Assembly (NCBI RefSeq): GCF_900182595.1
Contig: NZ_FXTN01000004.1
Coordinates: 310,001 to 374,000, forward strand
Length of the DNA: 64,000 nt
Reading direction: 5' to 3'
From: Pedobacter westerhofensis
GTDB lineage: Bacteria > Bacteroidota > Bacteroidia > Sphingobacteriales > Sphingobacteriaceae
The notes below the pieces were generated by a model, which made no database searches, was not told the origin of the DNA, and was given only the letters and a program-made list of their open reading frames with translations. The stretch's first letter is position 1; the number at the start of each line of letters is the position of its first letter. Shown here in pieces: positions 18,228 through 26,184 of the stretch. The position numbers were made by a program, and so were the translations under genes.

Positions 18228-18980
18228 ATGAACAGCAAACTCCAAAGTCTTTTAAAGGTTTCTACAGAAATAGATACGACGGTATTTCAGCGTACAACAA
18301 GCTGTCTGGTGATCGCTCCGCATCCGGATGATGAGTCGCTGGGCTGCGGCGGACTGATCGCCCGCCTCTGTGACCTGCAAATCGCCGTGCATGTGATCTT
18401 TACCACAGACGGCAGCATGTCGCATCCCCATTCGCGCAATACCAGTACGGCTGCGCGCTGCAAAATGCGCGAGCAGGAAGCCATCAGTGCCCTCCGCATC
18501 CTGGGCGTGGAGGAAAAGAATATCACTTTTTTCAGAGGAAAAGACAGCGCCCTTCCCGCACGCGGTGAAACGGGCTTCCCGGGATTTGTGGCCCAGATGA
18601 TCGGCATTATTGATGGAATAAATCCCGAACTGGTGCTGGTGCCCTATGAGTTTGATCCGCACAGAGATCACCGTGCCAGCTGGCAGATTACCATTGCGGC
18701 GCTGGAACACTATCCCGGGGCAGAAATCTGGCAGTACCTGATCTGGTTATATACCCTCGGCAAGGAAGGGGATGTAGAGCCGATCAGCAATATTCCCGGA
18801 GGCATACAATATCTGCCGATGGGCAATCAGCTAGGGAAAAAGAGAACGGCTATTTCGCAGCATAAATCACAGCTGATCCCTGATGTATTTGATGATCCCG
18901 ATGGATTTATACTGGTGAATGAAGTGCTGCAAAACTTTTATGGCGACAAAGAGTATTATATAAAACAGGTTAAATCATGA
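18228..18980 (+). CDS. PIG-L family deacetylase
   Basis: A cytoplasmic protein of about 250 residues. VIAPHPDDESLGCGGLIARL near residue 30 is the PIG-L/LmbE zinc and catalytic motif (HPDDE). PYEFDPHRDHRA near residue 145 supplies the second histidine motif. The family removes acetyl groups from N-acetyl-hexosamine-containing lipids, thiols or antibiotics. I use the ATG at 18228 rather than the TTG one codon earlier. Its stop overlaps the next start by four bases (ATGA), so it is translationally coupled to the methyltransferase and opens the glycosyltransferase island. The acceptor sugar is unknown. Confidence 0.9.
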   Translation: MNSKLQSLLKVSTEIDTTVFQRTTSCLVIAPHPDDESLGCGGLIARLCDLQIAVHVIFTTDGSMSHPHSRNTSTAARCKMREQEAISALRILGVEEKNITFFRGKDSALPARGETGFPGFVAQMIGIIDGINPELVLVPYEFDPHRDHRASWQITIAALEHYPGAEIWQYLIWLYTLGKEGDVEPISNIPGGIQYLPMGNQLGKKRTAISQHKSQLIPDVFDDPDGFILVNEVLQNFYGDKEYYIKQVKS

Positions 18981-19555
18981 TGGAAAAAGAAAATATAGAC
19001 CGGGCATATTTTGATGCCATGTATGAAAATTCAAACGATCCCTGGAACTTCGCCGGCAGTGCCTATGAGCAGGACAAGTATCAGCATACGCTAACTGCCC
19101 TCGGCGGCAGGCACTTTGCAAATGCGCTGGAGATCGGCTGCTCAATCGGGGTGCTTACAGAGATGCTGGCGCCCAGCTGTTCATTTCTGCTGGGCGTGGA
19201 CATCAGTGAAAAACCCATTCAGATTGCCAGGGAGCGTCTTAAAGCGCGGAATGGAATCCAGTTTGGAGTATTTACGATCCCGCGTGAATATCCTGAGGGA
19301 AAATACGACCTGATCATGCTCAGTGAAGTGGCCTATTACCTGAGCAGGGAAGACCTTGAACTGACCAAAGAGCTGATCTTCGACTCGCTGAACCCCGGCG
19401 GCACGCTGTGCCTGGTAAACTGGAGGCCACAGATTGAAGGCTGTGCGTTTAACGGAGATGAGATCAGCAGGAATTTTACCGGTGATCCCTCGTACATCAA
19501 TACCTATCAGGATATCAAAGACAATTACCGGATTGATGTGATGCAGAAACCATAA
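18977..19555 (+). CDS. SAM-dependent methyltransferase, NodS-like
   Basis: A cytoplasmic class I methyltransferase of 192 residues. FDAMYENSNDPWNFAGSAYE is the N-terminal signature of NodS-like enzymes, followed by the SAM-binding motif ALEIGCSIGVLTEML, the acidic strand LLGVDISEKPI and the motif IV region YDLIMLSEVAYYL. In rhizobia NodS N-methylates the deacetylated amino sugar of Nod factors. Here the coupled upstream PIG-L deacetylase makes the same order of events plausible, which is inference. Its 3' end overlaps the convergent glycosyltransferase gene by 41 bases. Confidence 0.85.
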   Translation: MMEKENIDRAYFDAMYENSNDPWNFAGSAYEQDKYQHTLTALGGRHFANALEIGCSIGVLTEMLAPSCSFLLGVDISEKPIQIARERLKARNGIQFGVFTIPREYPEGKYDLIMLSEVAYYLSREDLELTKELIFDSLNPGGTLCLVNWRPQIEGCAFNGDEISRNFTGDPSYINTYQDIKDNYRIDVMQKP

Positions 19556-20618
19556 CCAGCTCTTCCAGCTGCTCCTCATAACGGCTTACCATTCGTTCTA
19601 CGTCAAAATGCGATTCCGCGTGTTTTCTGCAGTGGCTGCGGTCTTTTACCACCGCCGACGCAATCGCTGCTGCCAGTCCGTCGATATCTCCCGGACTGGC
19701 CAGTGCACCGGTTTCGGGAATGATCAGGCGGGGCAGAGCGCCAATGGCAAAGCCTGCTACAGGAGTACCGCAGGCCAGAGATTCTGCTACTACCAGCCCG
19801 AATGGTTCTTCCCAGGCTGGAGTGATCAGGCTTAGCAGGGCATTGCCCGTCAAAGCATTTAATTCTTTATGGGTTTTTCTTCCCACATAAGTGATATCAT
19901 CGTTCAGCAATGGCTCAACCTGGGTTTTGAAATAACGCTCGTCTGCAATCATACCCGCAATCATTAGAGGGATGCCCGCCAGTCTTGCTGCCTGAATAGC
20001 CAGATGCGTTCCCTTATCAGGATGGATGCGGCCAAACCACATGGCGTAGTTTCCCGAGGGCCGGGGATAGAAATCCCAGCTGTTGAGGTCGATACCATTT
20101 TCTATGACCATGCAGCTGGTGTTCGTATAGGGCTGCCAGTTTTCTGCATTGCGGTCTGAAACCGTAACATAAGTAATGGGCATATTTGCCTGTTTGCTTT
20201 CCAGCTGTATGGCGTTTTTCAATTCAAAAAACGGAGGCGTATGGAGCACGGTAAGCATCGGTGTTTTGAGCATCCCGGCCATGGTGACAGGCACATAGTG
20301 CAGGCAATTGTTGAATATGACATCCAGTTCCATGCTGTCAATATGCTGCATCAGGTTCATGTACGCGTGATGTTCAGCCATATACTCTGAGGAAAGATTG
20401 GGTTTCTTCTCCCTGAAACCCGTCTGGTCGTCATAGCTGCTGTCATCCAGTATCGGATAAACGTTAAGCGAGGGATCTGATTTGGAAGAAGCGAATAAAA
20501 TCACCTCATGGCCGCGCGCCGACAAGCGTTTGCAGATATCATATGTAAACGCTTCGAGTCCGCCGCGGAAGGGGCTTTTTATTGGATGTTTAAGATGTGC
20601 AATGATCCCTATCTTCAT
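19515..20618 (-). CDS. Glycosyltransferase family 4 (GT-B fold)
   Basis: A cytoplasmic 367-residue glycosyltransferase. The N-terminal MKIGIIAHLKHPIK with FRGGLEAFTYDICKRL is the acceptor-side glycine-rich loop, WFGRIHPDKGTHLAI is the donor-domain start, and PAWEEPFGLVVAESLACGTP is the EX7E nucleotide-sugar motif of family 4 retaining enzymes. It begins four bases inside the stop of the upstream acyl-CoA-dehydrogenase-like gene (ATGA coupling), so the two form one transcript with the GT2 further upstream. The 3' end runs 41 bases antisense into the methyltransferase gene. Confidence 0.9.
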   Translation of the reverse strand: MKIGIIAHLKHPIKSPFRGGLEAFTYDICKRLSARGHEVILFASSKSDPSLNVYPILDDSSYDDQTGFREKKPNLSSEYMAEHHAYMNLMQHIDSMELDVIFNNCLHYVPVTMAGMLKTPMLTVLHTPPFFELKNAIQLESKQANMPITYVTVSDRNAENWQPYTNTSCMVIENGIDLNSWDFYPRPSGNYAMWFGRIHPDKGTHLAIQAARLAGIPLMIAGMIADERYFKTQVEPLLNDDITYVGRKTHKELNALTGNALLSLITPAWEEPFGLVVAESLACGTPVAGFAIGALPRLIIPETGALASPGDIDGLAAAIASAVVKDRSHCRKHAESHFDVERMVSRYEEQLEELVMVSASHQSGNCL

Positions 20619-21766
20619 GAATATATCTTGTTACTGATCGTTTCTTCCTGCTGCATCAGGCAGTTCTCCATTCCATCTTCAGTGCGGATGAGATATCCTG
20701 CAGCATTCTGTAGTGTAGCGTCTGGTGCGGGCTGGCGCAGATAATAACTGAGGTCGCGGTGCCAGCGCTCCAGATCTCCCGGTGCCATTAATCCTTTGGC
20801 GCCAACACACCTGGCAGAAAGTTCCAGCACTTCCAGGCATGTACTTTCAACGGTCAGCCTGCTCAGGTGCGCATAAGCGATCAGGCGTTCGTGCTGCTCA
20901 TCCATGCCTTTGAGGCGGTCAAATTCATGCCCTGCGTTTTGGATCCAGAGTTGCCCGGTATGAATAGCCATGGCCATTTTTCCGATGCGCATCTTTTGAA
21001 AAGGATCGTCGAGCCGGTTGAGTGAGCGGAGAAAGGACATGGTTTTATTGTAGACTGCCTCTGCCATGCCCAGCTGTACGGCTGCAAAACGAATGGCCCC
21101 GCTGAGGAAAAAGGGAGCACGGAGATAATCTCCCGGCGCGCCCAGTACTGCATCTCCATCTAAGATTATTCCGGAGAAATCGATGGTGTGGCTTACCGAT
21201 GCTTTCATCCCCATGGGCTTCCATGAATTGCGGTCGATCCTGTATTCTTCTACCTGGTCCATCGGCACCACCACCATTTGCCAGTCTGAAGCCGCAAGGG
21301 GCTGATCAGTTTTTCCGCCGATCAGCGCATAATCTACCAGGCTGCTGCCGGAACAAAATCCTTTGCTGCCATTGATACTGACGGTGCTATGATCCACAGC
21401 AAAACTGATACCGGTAGCACCGTCTGTGTTCCAGACGCCAAAAAGTTTCTGATGCTGCCCTGACTGATTGTACCACCAGTCGCGCTGCTGATCAGTGGCA
21501 TATAAATGGATCAGAAACAGGGTATTGATATGCCCTTCATAAATTCTTCCTACAGCACCGTTGCTTCTGCCAACATCTTTGAGCAGGGAAAGCAGTTCAG
21601 GCATATGGTCGTCATTAAAATCAAGTTCATTACCGGGCAGGACAATGCTGAGCAGCCCGCTTTGCTTTAACAGGCGGATCTCTTCTGCAGGCATTCCGCC
21701 GGATGCTTCAGTGCGTACCGCCAGCTGGTCCAGTTGCTGATATAAGGTTGAATAATCTGTCATCAT
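20615..21766 (-). CDS. Acyl-CoA dehydrogenase-fold flavoprotein, possibly not an acyl-CoA dehydrogenase
   Basis: A 383-residue protein of the ACAD superfamily. Visible are the N-terminal helical domain, the beta domain (FGVWNTDGATGISF, GSKGFCSGSSLVDYALIGG, WKPMGMKASVSHTIDFSG) and the C-terminal four-helix bundle (QLGMAEAVYNKTMSFLRSL). Where medium-chain ACADs carry the catalytic glutamate in a YEGT-like motif, this protein reads HRDLSYYLRQPAPDATL. That ending is closer to flavin monooxygenases of the same fold. Its coupling to a GT4 and its position four bases after a GT2 suggest it modifies a sugar intermediate rather than a fatty acid; this is inference. Confidence 0.8.
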   Translation of the reverse strand: MMTDYSTLYQQLDQLAVRTEASGGMPAEEIRLLKQSGLLSIVLPGNELDFNDDHMPELLSLLKDVGRSNGAVGRIYEGHINTLFLIHLYATDQQRDWWYNQSGQHQKLFGVWNTDGATGISFAVDHSTVSINGSKGFCSGSSLVDYALIGGKTDQPLAASDWQMVVVPMDQVEEYRIDRNSWKPMGMKASVSHTIDFSGIILDGDAVLGAPGDYLRAPFFLSGAIRFAAVQLGMAEAVYNKTMSFLRSLNRLDDPFQKMRIGKMAMAIHTGQLWIQNAGHEFDRLKGMDEQHERLIAYAHLSRLTVESTCLEVLELSARCVGAKGLMAPGDLERWHRDLSYYLRQPAPDATLQNAAGYLIRTEDGMENCLMQQEETISNKIYS

Positions 21767-21770
21767 CTAA

Positions 21771-22922
21771 TTATGCAAATTGCTTTGTATTTAACATATC
21801 CCTGAGGTGCCCTATAGCAGTATCTATATGTACCACAGGATGTCTTTCTTCCCATTTCTGTAAGGTAAGGTGCATTTCCGTCTCTTCCCACAGCGCACCA
21901 AAATACCTGGCCTCGGTAATCCTGAGTCTGAGCCAGTCGGCTTCAACAAAGAGAGAATTTGCAAGAATTTTCAGCCTGCTGCGGTTCAATGTTTTGCCCA
22001 GCCTGTAGTCCGTAAAGAGTTCCCTCAGCGCTTTCTTTGCGTTGAATTTAACGATCAGTGATCCAAGGGGCTCTACCAGCATCTTTTTACCTTCCAGGTT
22101 CATTTTTGTCCATTCGTTCAGCTGGATAGAAAAACCAAAGTCTACCTTTCCGCTTTCGCGGCTGGAGGTATATACTTTTACATTTGGCGAACGCCTGATG
22201 CGCGCATCGATCCTGAGCAGTGCTTTACGAAAGTTTTCATCTTCGAGAAAAGGCAGTACAGGCAGGCGCCCCGCCTTATCATAAATACTGCATTTTACAG
22301 CAGTACTGGGGCCAAAACACTGGAAGTGACGTGGCCAGGGGTCAAATGAACAAGGGTCGAGGTATGATTCAAGATGGCTCACCAGGTAACGGTAGCCCAC
22401 ATCTTTGAGATGGAATTTCCGGGAGGGGCTGTCACTGTATTCAGAGATGATCCTGCCGCCCACCACATCGCAGCCACTGTCAAATTCGGCGAAAATATAA
22501 TGCAGCCAGCAGCTGTCTACCCGCGAATCGCCATCAGTAGAGATGATAATTCCATCAGGATTGTTCAGGACCTCAAAACGCTGGTAGGCTTCGTCCATTA
22601 ATAATCTTCTCACTGTACCGATATGTGCTTCATGCTTTTCAAGCGTAATTTCTGCAGTGTGCAAATGAAAAAGAGGGTATTTTTTCTGGTATTCCGCTGC
22701 AAGGGCAAAGGATTGATCTGTGCAGTTGTTGGCCAGCAGCAACACTTCATAAAGCGAATGTGGTATGGCATTCCCAAAAGGATCGACCTGAAGCCGCAGG
22801 GCATCAAGCATCCCTGTGAGATTTAGCGCTTCGTCCTTTACAGGTACAATGATTGTGGCTTTGAGTGCTTTAACCGGAGGATTTTTGAAGAGTGTCATTT
22901 TGCTCATTTTGTTTGACAACAT
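21771..22922 (-). CDS. Glycosyltransferase family 2
   Basis: A 383-residue GT-A enzyme. ATIIVPVKDEALNLTGMLDAL is the family entry strand, IIISTDGDSRVD contains the DxD metal site, and CDVVGGRIISEY follows. The C-terminal ~130 residues (FLEDENFRKALLRIDARIRR and onward) contain an ED acceptor-side motif and helical segments without membrane spans. Starts at 22907 (MSKM) or 22898 (MTLF) are also possible. It is the first gene of the minus-strand trio GT2, ACAD-like, GT4, and is divergent from the GT-B gene that starts near 22997. Confidence 0.85.
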   Translation of the reverse strand: MLSNKMSKMTLFKNPPVKALKATIIVPVKDEALNLTGMLDALRLQVDPFGNAIPHSLYEVLLLANNCTDQSFALAAEYQKKYPLFHLHTAEITLEKHEAHIGTVRRLLMDEAYQRFEVLNNPDGIIISTDGDSRVDSCWLHYIFAEFDSGCDVVGGRIISEYSDSPSRKFHLKDVGYRYLVSHLESYLDPCSFDPWPRHFQCFGPSTAVKCSIYDKAGRLPVLPFLEDENFRKALLRIDARIRRSPNVKVYTSSRESGKVDFGFSIQLNEWTKMNLEGKKMLVEPLGSLIVKFNAKKALRELFTDYRLGKTLNRSRLKILANSLFVEADWLRLRITEARYFGALWEETEMHLTLQKWEERHPVVHIDTAIGHLRDMLNTKQFA

Positions 22923-22996
22923 ACAGGAGGCTTCAATGTTTCATGTATTTTCAGGCTGCCGAAACAATAGGCCCCCGCTTGCAGTTGTCACAATAC

Positions 22997-24079
22997 ATGG
23001 GCTTTACTACAACCAGTTATCCGGCAATCTGTTTTTATATCCATCATCATGGTGCCGGGCATATCACCAGGGCAATCAGCATTGCCGCTGCCATCAAAGA
23101 TTTTCCGGTTTGTTTTCTGGGAAGCAATCTGAAACCCTATGCTGACCTGATCAGCAGTCATATAGAATGTATCCACCTGCCTATGGATGTTCCTCTGGAT
23201 GATGAGCCTGAGCTGCCGCCTGCAGAGCTGAACTTTTTGCATTATGCACCGCTGGGGCTGGAGGGGATACGCCGCAGGGCGGATATCCTGACAGGAGTAT
23301 TCAGGGAGAAGTACCCGATGATACTGGTAGTCGATGTATCTGTCGAGGTCACACTGCTGGCGCGTTTGTGCGGAATTCCTACGGTTGTGATGCTGCAGCA
23401 TGGCAGGAGGAATGACGAGCCACATCGCAATGCCTACCAGAGTGCCCAGCTGCTGATTGCACCATTTTCTCCGGTGATGGCATCGGGCGGAATTGCAGAA
23501 GAGTTTGCTGCAAAGACTTTTTACAGCGGCGGTTTTTCGCGGTACAGCAATCTAAATCTTTCTACTAATATCCATGAAAGTCCGGGGCATCTAGCCATAC
23601 TTACAGGTAAGGGAGGCACCTCTGTTGATCCTGAATTTATCATCTTCCTGGCAAATCAATGCCCTGGCTATGTTTTCCATGTGATTGGCCAGCTGGCGCC
23701 GGAAGATGCAAAAGCACCGGACAATATCATATGGCATGGCCATCAGCATGATCCGCTGGATTTACTGCTCATGTGTGAGATCGTGATTGGGAATGCAGGC
23801 CACAATACAGTCATGGAAATGGCAGATCTCAATAAGCGCTTTATTTGCATACCTGAAGAAAGGCCTTTTGAAGAACAGGAGCAGAAAGCTGCCCTGCTGG
23901 CGCAGAATGGCAAAGCTGTGCTGGTTAAAGCCAGTGATTTGTATGCGGAGGACTGGCCTGCATTACTGGACGATGTGGGGCAATTAACACCCGACTGGAC
24001 AAACGTAATCAACCCGGAAGCGCTGCTAAACATTGCCGAAAAGCTGAGAATAACGGCAGAAGATCTTTATTTACGGTAA
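22997..24079 (+). CDS. MurG/UGT-like glycosyltransferase (GT-B fold)
   Basis: About 360 residues. After the start, ICFYIHHHGAGHITRAISIA is the N-terminal GxGH-type loop of MurG-like enzymes. GHQHDPLDLLLMCEIVIGNAGHNTVMEMA is the donor-site region, with the family's conserved glycine and H-N-T triad, followed by EERPFEEQEQKA. The frame is open back to 22892, but that would overlap the divergent GT2 start; the ATG at 22997 (MGFTTTS) or 22943 fits better. It has no transmembrane segment. It ends 13 bases inside the convergent GT2 gene. Donor and acceptor are unknown. Confidence 0.8.
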   Translation: MGFTTTSYPAICFYIHHHGAGHITRAISIAAAIKDFPVCFLGSNLKPYADLISSHIECIHLPMDVPLDDEPELPPAELNFLHYAPLGLEGIRRRADILTGVFREKYPMILVVDVSVEVTLLARLCGIPTVVMLQHGRRNDEPHRNAYQSAQLLIAPFSPVMASGGIAEEFAAKTFYSGGFSRYSNLNLSTNIHESPGHLAILTGKGGTSVDPEFIIFLANQCPGYVFHVIGQLAPEDAKAPDNIIWHGHQHDPLDLLLMCEIVIGNAGHNTVMEMADLNKRFICIPEERPFEEQEQKAALLAQNGKAVLVKASDLYAEDWPALLDDVGQLTPDWTNVINPEALLNIAEKLRITAEDLYLR

Positions 24080-24885
24080 GTTTCAATAACAGCCTGTTCA
24101 GGATAATTTAATATGTTGATATGATCATGATCCCAGGAGATATATCCCATGTCCCGGAACTGGGTTAACCATCCTTCCATAGGCCACTGATGCCATTTCC
24201 GGTGAAACACCCTGGCATTGCTGATGATGTCTTCCAGATGGTTGAGCGGCGGATTATAGCTTGCATGGGGCTGATGATAGGCTGTGGCCTCCAGCATTTC
24301 CAGTTGTACATGATTTGCCCGCGCCATAAATGCGAAATCTGTGTCCTCAGCACCGTAGCCCGTATATTCCTCGTCGAACCCACCGATTTTGCCAAAAACT
24401 GATTTGCTGCAGCCAAAGTTGAGCGACCAGAACAGTTCATATGGCATGCTTGTTAATCCGCCCCTGATCGGGTCAGCTTTGCTTAGAATTTGCAGCGCAC
24501 CGGTATGCAGATCGGGTAAAAGATTAGTGTTCAGGTAACGTACGCTGCCAGACCATAAAACGTCACGCTGTGCAAATGCTTTACGATATGCACTGATAAA
24601 ATTTTCTTCAGGGATACAATCCACATCAAGGAAGATACAGTGTTCTGCGCTGGCTTTTGACATGGCAAAGTTGCGGGCTTTAGCAAGGGGGAGGGCCTCT
24701 TCAGAAAGAAGGCAAAAGGAGCTGAGGGAAAAGCTTACCGGGGGCAGTGGGTAGTCTTCTTCGTTCATATGCACCACAATGAGTTCCATATCGGTATCAG
24801 CATTCATTGCTAATCCACGGATCATATTGAGCAATGCTTCCCTGCGGCCTTTAACTATTGTTAGAACAGATATTGTGATTCCCAT
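24067..24885 (-). CDS. Glycosyltransferase family 2 with galactosyltransferase-type C terminus
   Basis: A 272-residue GT-A enzyme. ITISVLTIVKGRREALLNMI is the entry strand, CIFLDVDCIPEENFI holds the DVD metal-binding motif, and GGFDEEYTGYGAEDTDFAFM is the WGxED-type motif of the Glyco_transf_7C/galactosyltransferase group, with the catalytic aspartate. No membrane segment is seen. It closes the island: its 3' end overlaps the convergent GT-B gene by 13 bases. Its own promoter must lie in the 90 bases before the ADH hairpin. Confidence 0.87.
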   Translation of the reverse strand: MGITISVLTIVKGRREALLNMIRGLAMNADTDMELIVVHMNEEDYPLPPVSFSLSSFCLLSEEALPLAKARNFAMSKASAEHCIFLDVDCIPEENFISAYRKAFAQRDVLWSGSVRYLNTNLLPDLHTGALQILSKADPIRGGLTSMPYELFWSLNFGCSKSVFGKIGGFDEEYTGYGAEDTDFAFMARANHVQLEMLEATAYHQPHASYNPPLNHLEDIISNARVFHRKWHQWPMEGWLTQFRDMGYISWDHDHINILNYPEQAVIETYRK

Positions 24886-24918
24886 GGCTGCTTAACGCGG
24901 GCAGCCTCAAATAGTTTT

Positions 24919-24950
24919 AGAAACTCCGGACATTCCTGCCCGGAGTTTCT
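24919..24950. terminator. Hairpin terminator downstream of the alcohol dehydrogenase gene
   Basis: A perfect 11 bp stem AGAAACTCCGG (24919-24929) and CCGGAGTTTCT (24940-24950) around a 10-base loop; a few more A-T and G-T pairs extend it outward. It lies just past the stop at 24977 of the minus-strand dehydrogenase and separates it from the glycosyltransferase island. Confidence 0.75.
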
Positions 24951-24976
24951 GAACGCATTAAATGATCACTATCAAA

Positions 24977-26020
24977 TTATAATGTTGCGATATCAATTAC
25001 GAATCTGTAACGCACATCACCTTTTTGCATACGGTCGTACGCATTGGAGATATCCTTGATGTCAATCATTTCAATATCCGAAACAATATTGTGCTCTGCA
25101 CAGAAATCAAGCATTTCCTGAGTTTCGGCAATGCCTCCGATACCTGAACCTGTAAGGCTTTTTCTTCCTGCAAGCAGGCTGAAAGCAGCTACTTCTGCCG
25201 GTTTAGGCGGAACACCCACACAGATCATGGTACCATCGGTAGCCAGTAATGAGAGGTACATGTTAAAGTCGTGCTCAGCTGAAACAGTGTCCAGGATAAA
25301 ATCAAATGTGCCCATCGCAGCTTTGATCTGCGCTTCATCAGAAGTAACTACAAAATGATGTGCACCCAGTTTTTTTGCATCTTCTTCTTTTTTCGGAGAA
25401 GTGCTCAGCACAGTAACTTCAGCGCCAAAGGCAACGCCAAATTTCACTGCCATGTGGCCTAATCCGCCCAATCCCAATACAGCAAGTTTATGTCCTTTAC
25501 CAACTTTCCAGTGTCTCAAAGGTGAATAGGTTGTGATACCTGCACACAACAGGGGTGCTACAGCAGCCAGGTTCAACTTTTCTGAAATGTGTAAAACGAA
25601 TTCTTCTCTTACTACGATGGTATTTGAATAACCGCCGTATGTAGGAGTTTTTCCATCGCGTTCCAATGCATTGTAGGTTCCGGTATTGCCTTCAAGGCAG
25701 TATTGTTCAAGATCTTTTTTACAGTTCACACACTCCTGGCAGGAATCTACCATACAGCCTGTACCGGCAAGATCACCAACTTTAAAGTTTTTCACATGGT
25801 CACCTACTTTAACTACGCGGCCAACAATTTCGTGGCCTGGTACCATTGGGAAAATACCCGGAAACCAGTCGTTTTTGATCTGGTGCAGATCTGAATGGCA
25901 AACACCACAGAATAAAATGTCAAATTGTACGTCGTGTGGACCTACTTCGCGACGCTCGAAAGACCATGGTGCTAAATCTTCCGTTGGGCTTTGTGCCGCA
26001 TATCCTTTTGTCTCTATCAT
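24977..26020 (-). CDS. Zinc-dependent NAD(P) alcohol dehydrogenase (cinnamyl-alcohol/YahK type)
   Basis: A cytoplasmic medium-chain dehydrogenase of about 347 residues. FCGVCHSDLHQIKNDW has the catalytic zinc Cys and His, and GHEIVGRV the second site. DSCQECVNCKKDLEQYC carries the four structural-zinc cysteines, and VLGLGGLGHMAVKFG is the Rossmann loop. The subfamily reduces aldehydes with NADPH. I place the start at 26020 (MIETKGYAAQ); the open frame to 26110 adds 30 residues unlike the family. Downstream is a strong hairpin, so it is monocistronic. Confidence 0.92.
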   Translation of the reverse strand: MIETKGYAAQSPTEDLAPWSFERREVGPHDVQFDILFCGVCHSDLHQIKNDWFPGIFPMVPGHEIVGRVVKVGDHVKNFKVGDLAGTGCMVDSCQECVNCKKDLEQYCLEGNTGTYNALERDGKTPTYGGYSNTIVVREEFVLHISEKLNLAAVAPLLCAGITTYSPLRHWKVGKGHKLAVLGLGGLGHMAVKFGVAFGAEVTVLSTSPKKEEDAKKLGAHHFVVTSDEAQIKAAMGTFDFILDTVSAEHDFNMYLSLLATDGTMICVGVPPKPAEVAAFSLLAGRKSLTGSGIGGIAETQEMLDFCAEHNIVSDIEMIDIKDISNAYDRMQKGDVRYRFVIDIATL

Positions 26021-26184
26021 TATAAATATAGTTAAGTTGAGATAAAGGTAAGCTCTTGTCTGAACAATCAAATAATAGATTTCAAACAATTGATTGCAAA
26101 ATTCAAACATTTGAAGGTGGCAGCAGACAGCCTTGACAGACTCGATTGAAGAGCTGAGCAGAGTTACCTGTGGAAATGTAGCTG

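Noticed and set aside
18228..20618. Bacillithiol or mycothiol pathway from the PIG-L plus GT4 pair
   Set aside because: No BshC, cysteine-ligase or malate/inositol-related gene is present, and the added NodS-like, ACAD-fold and three further glycosyltransferase genes do not fit those pathways.
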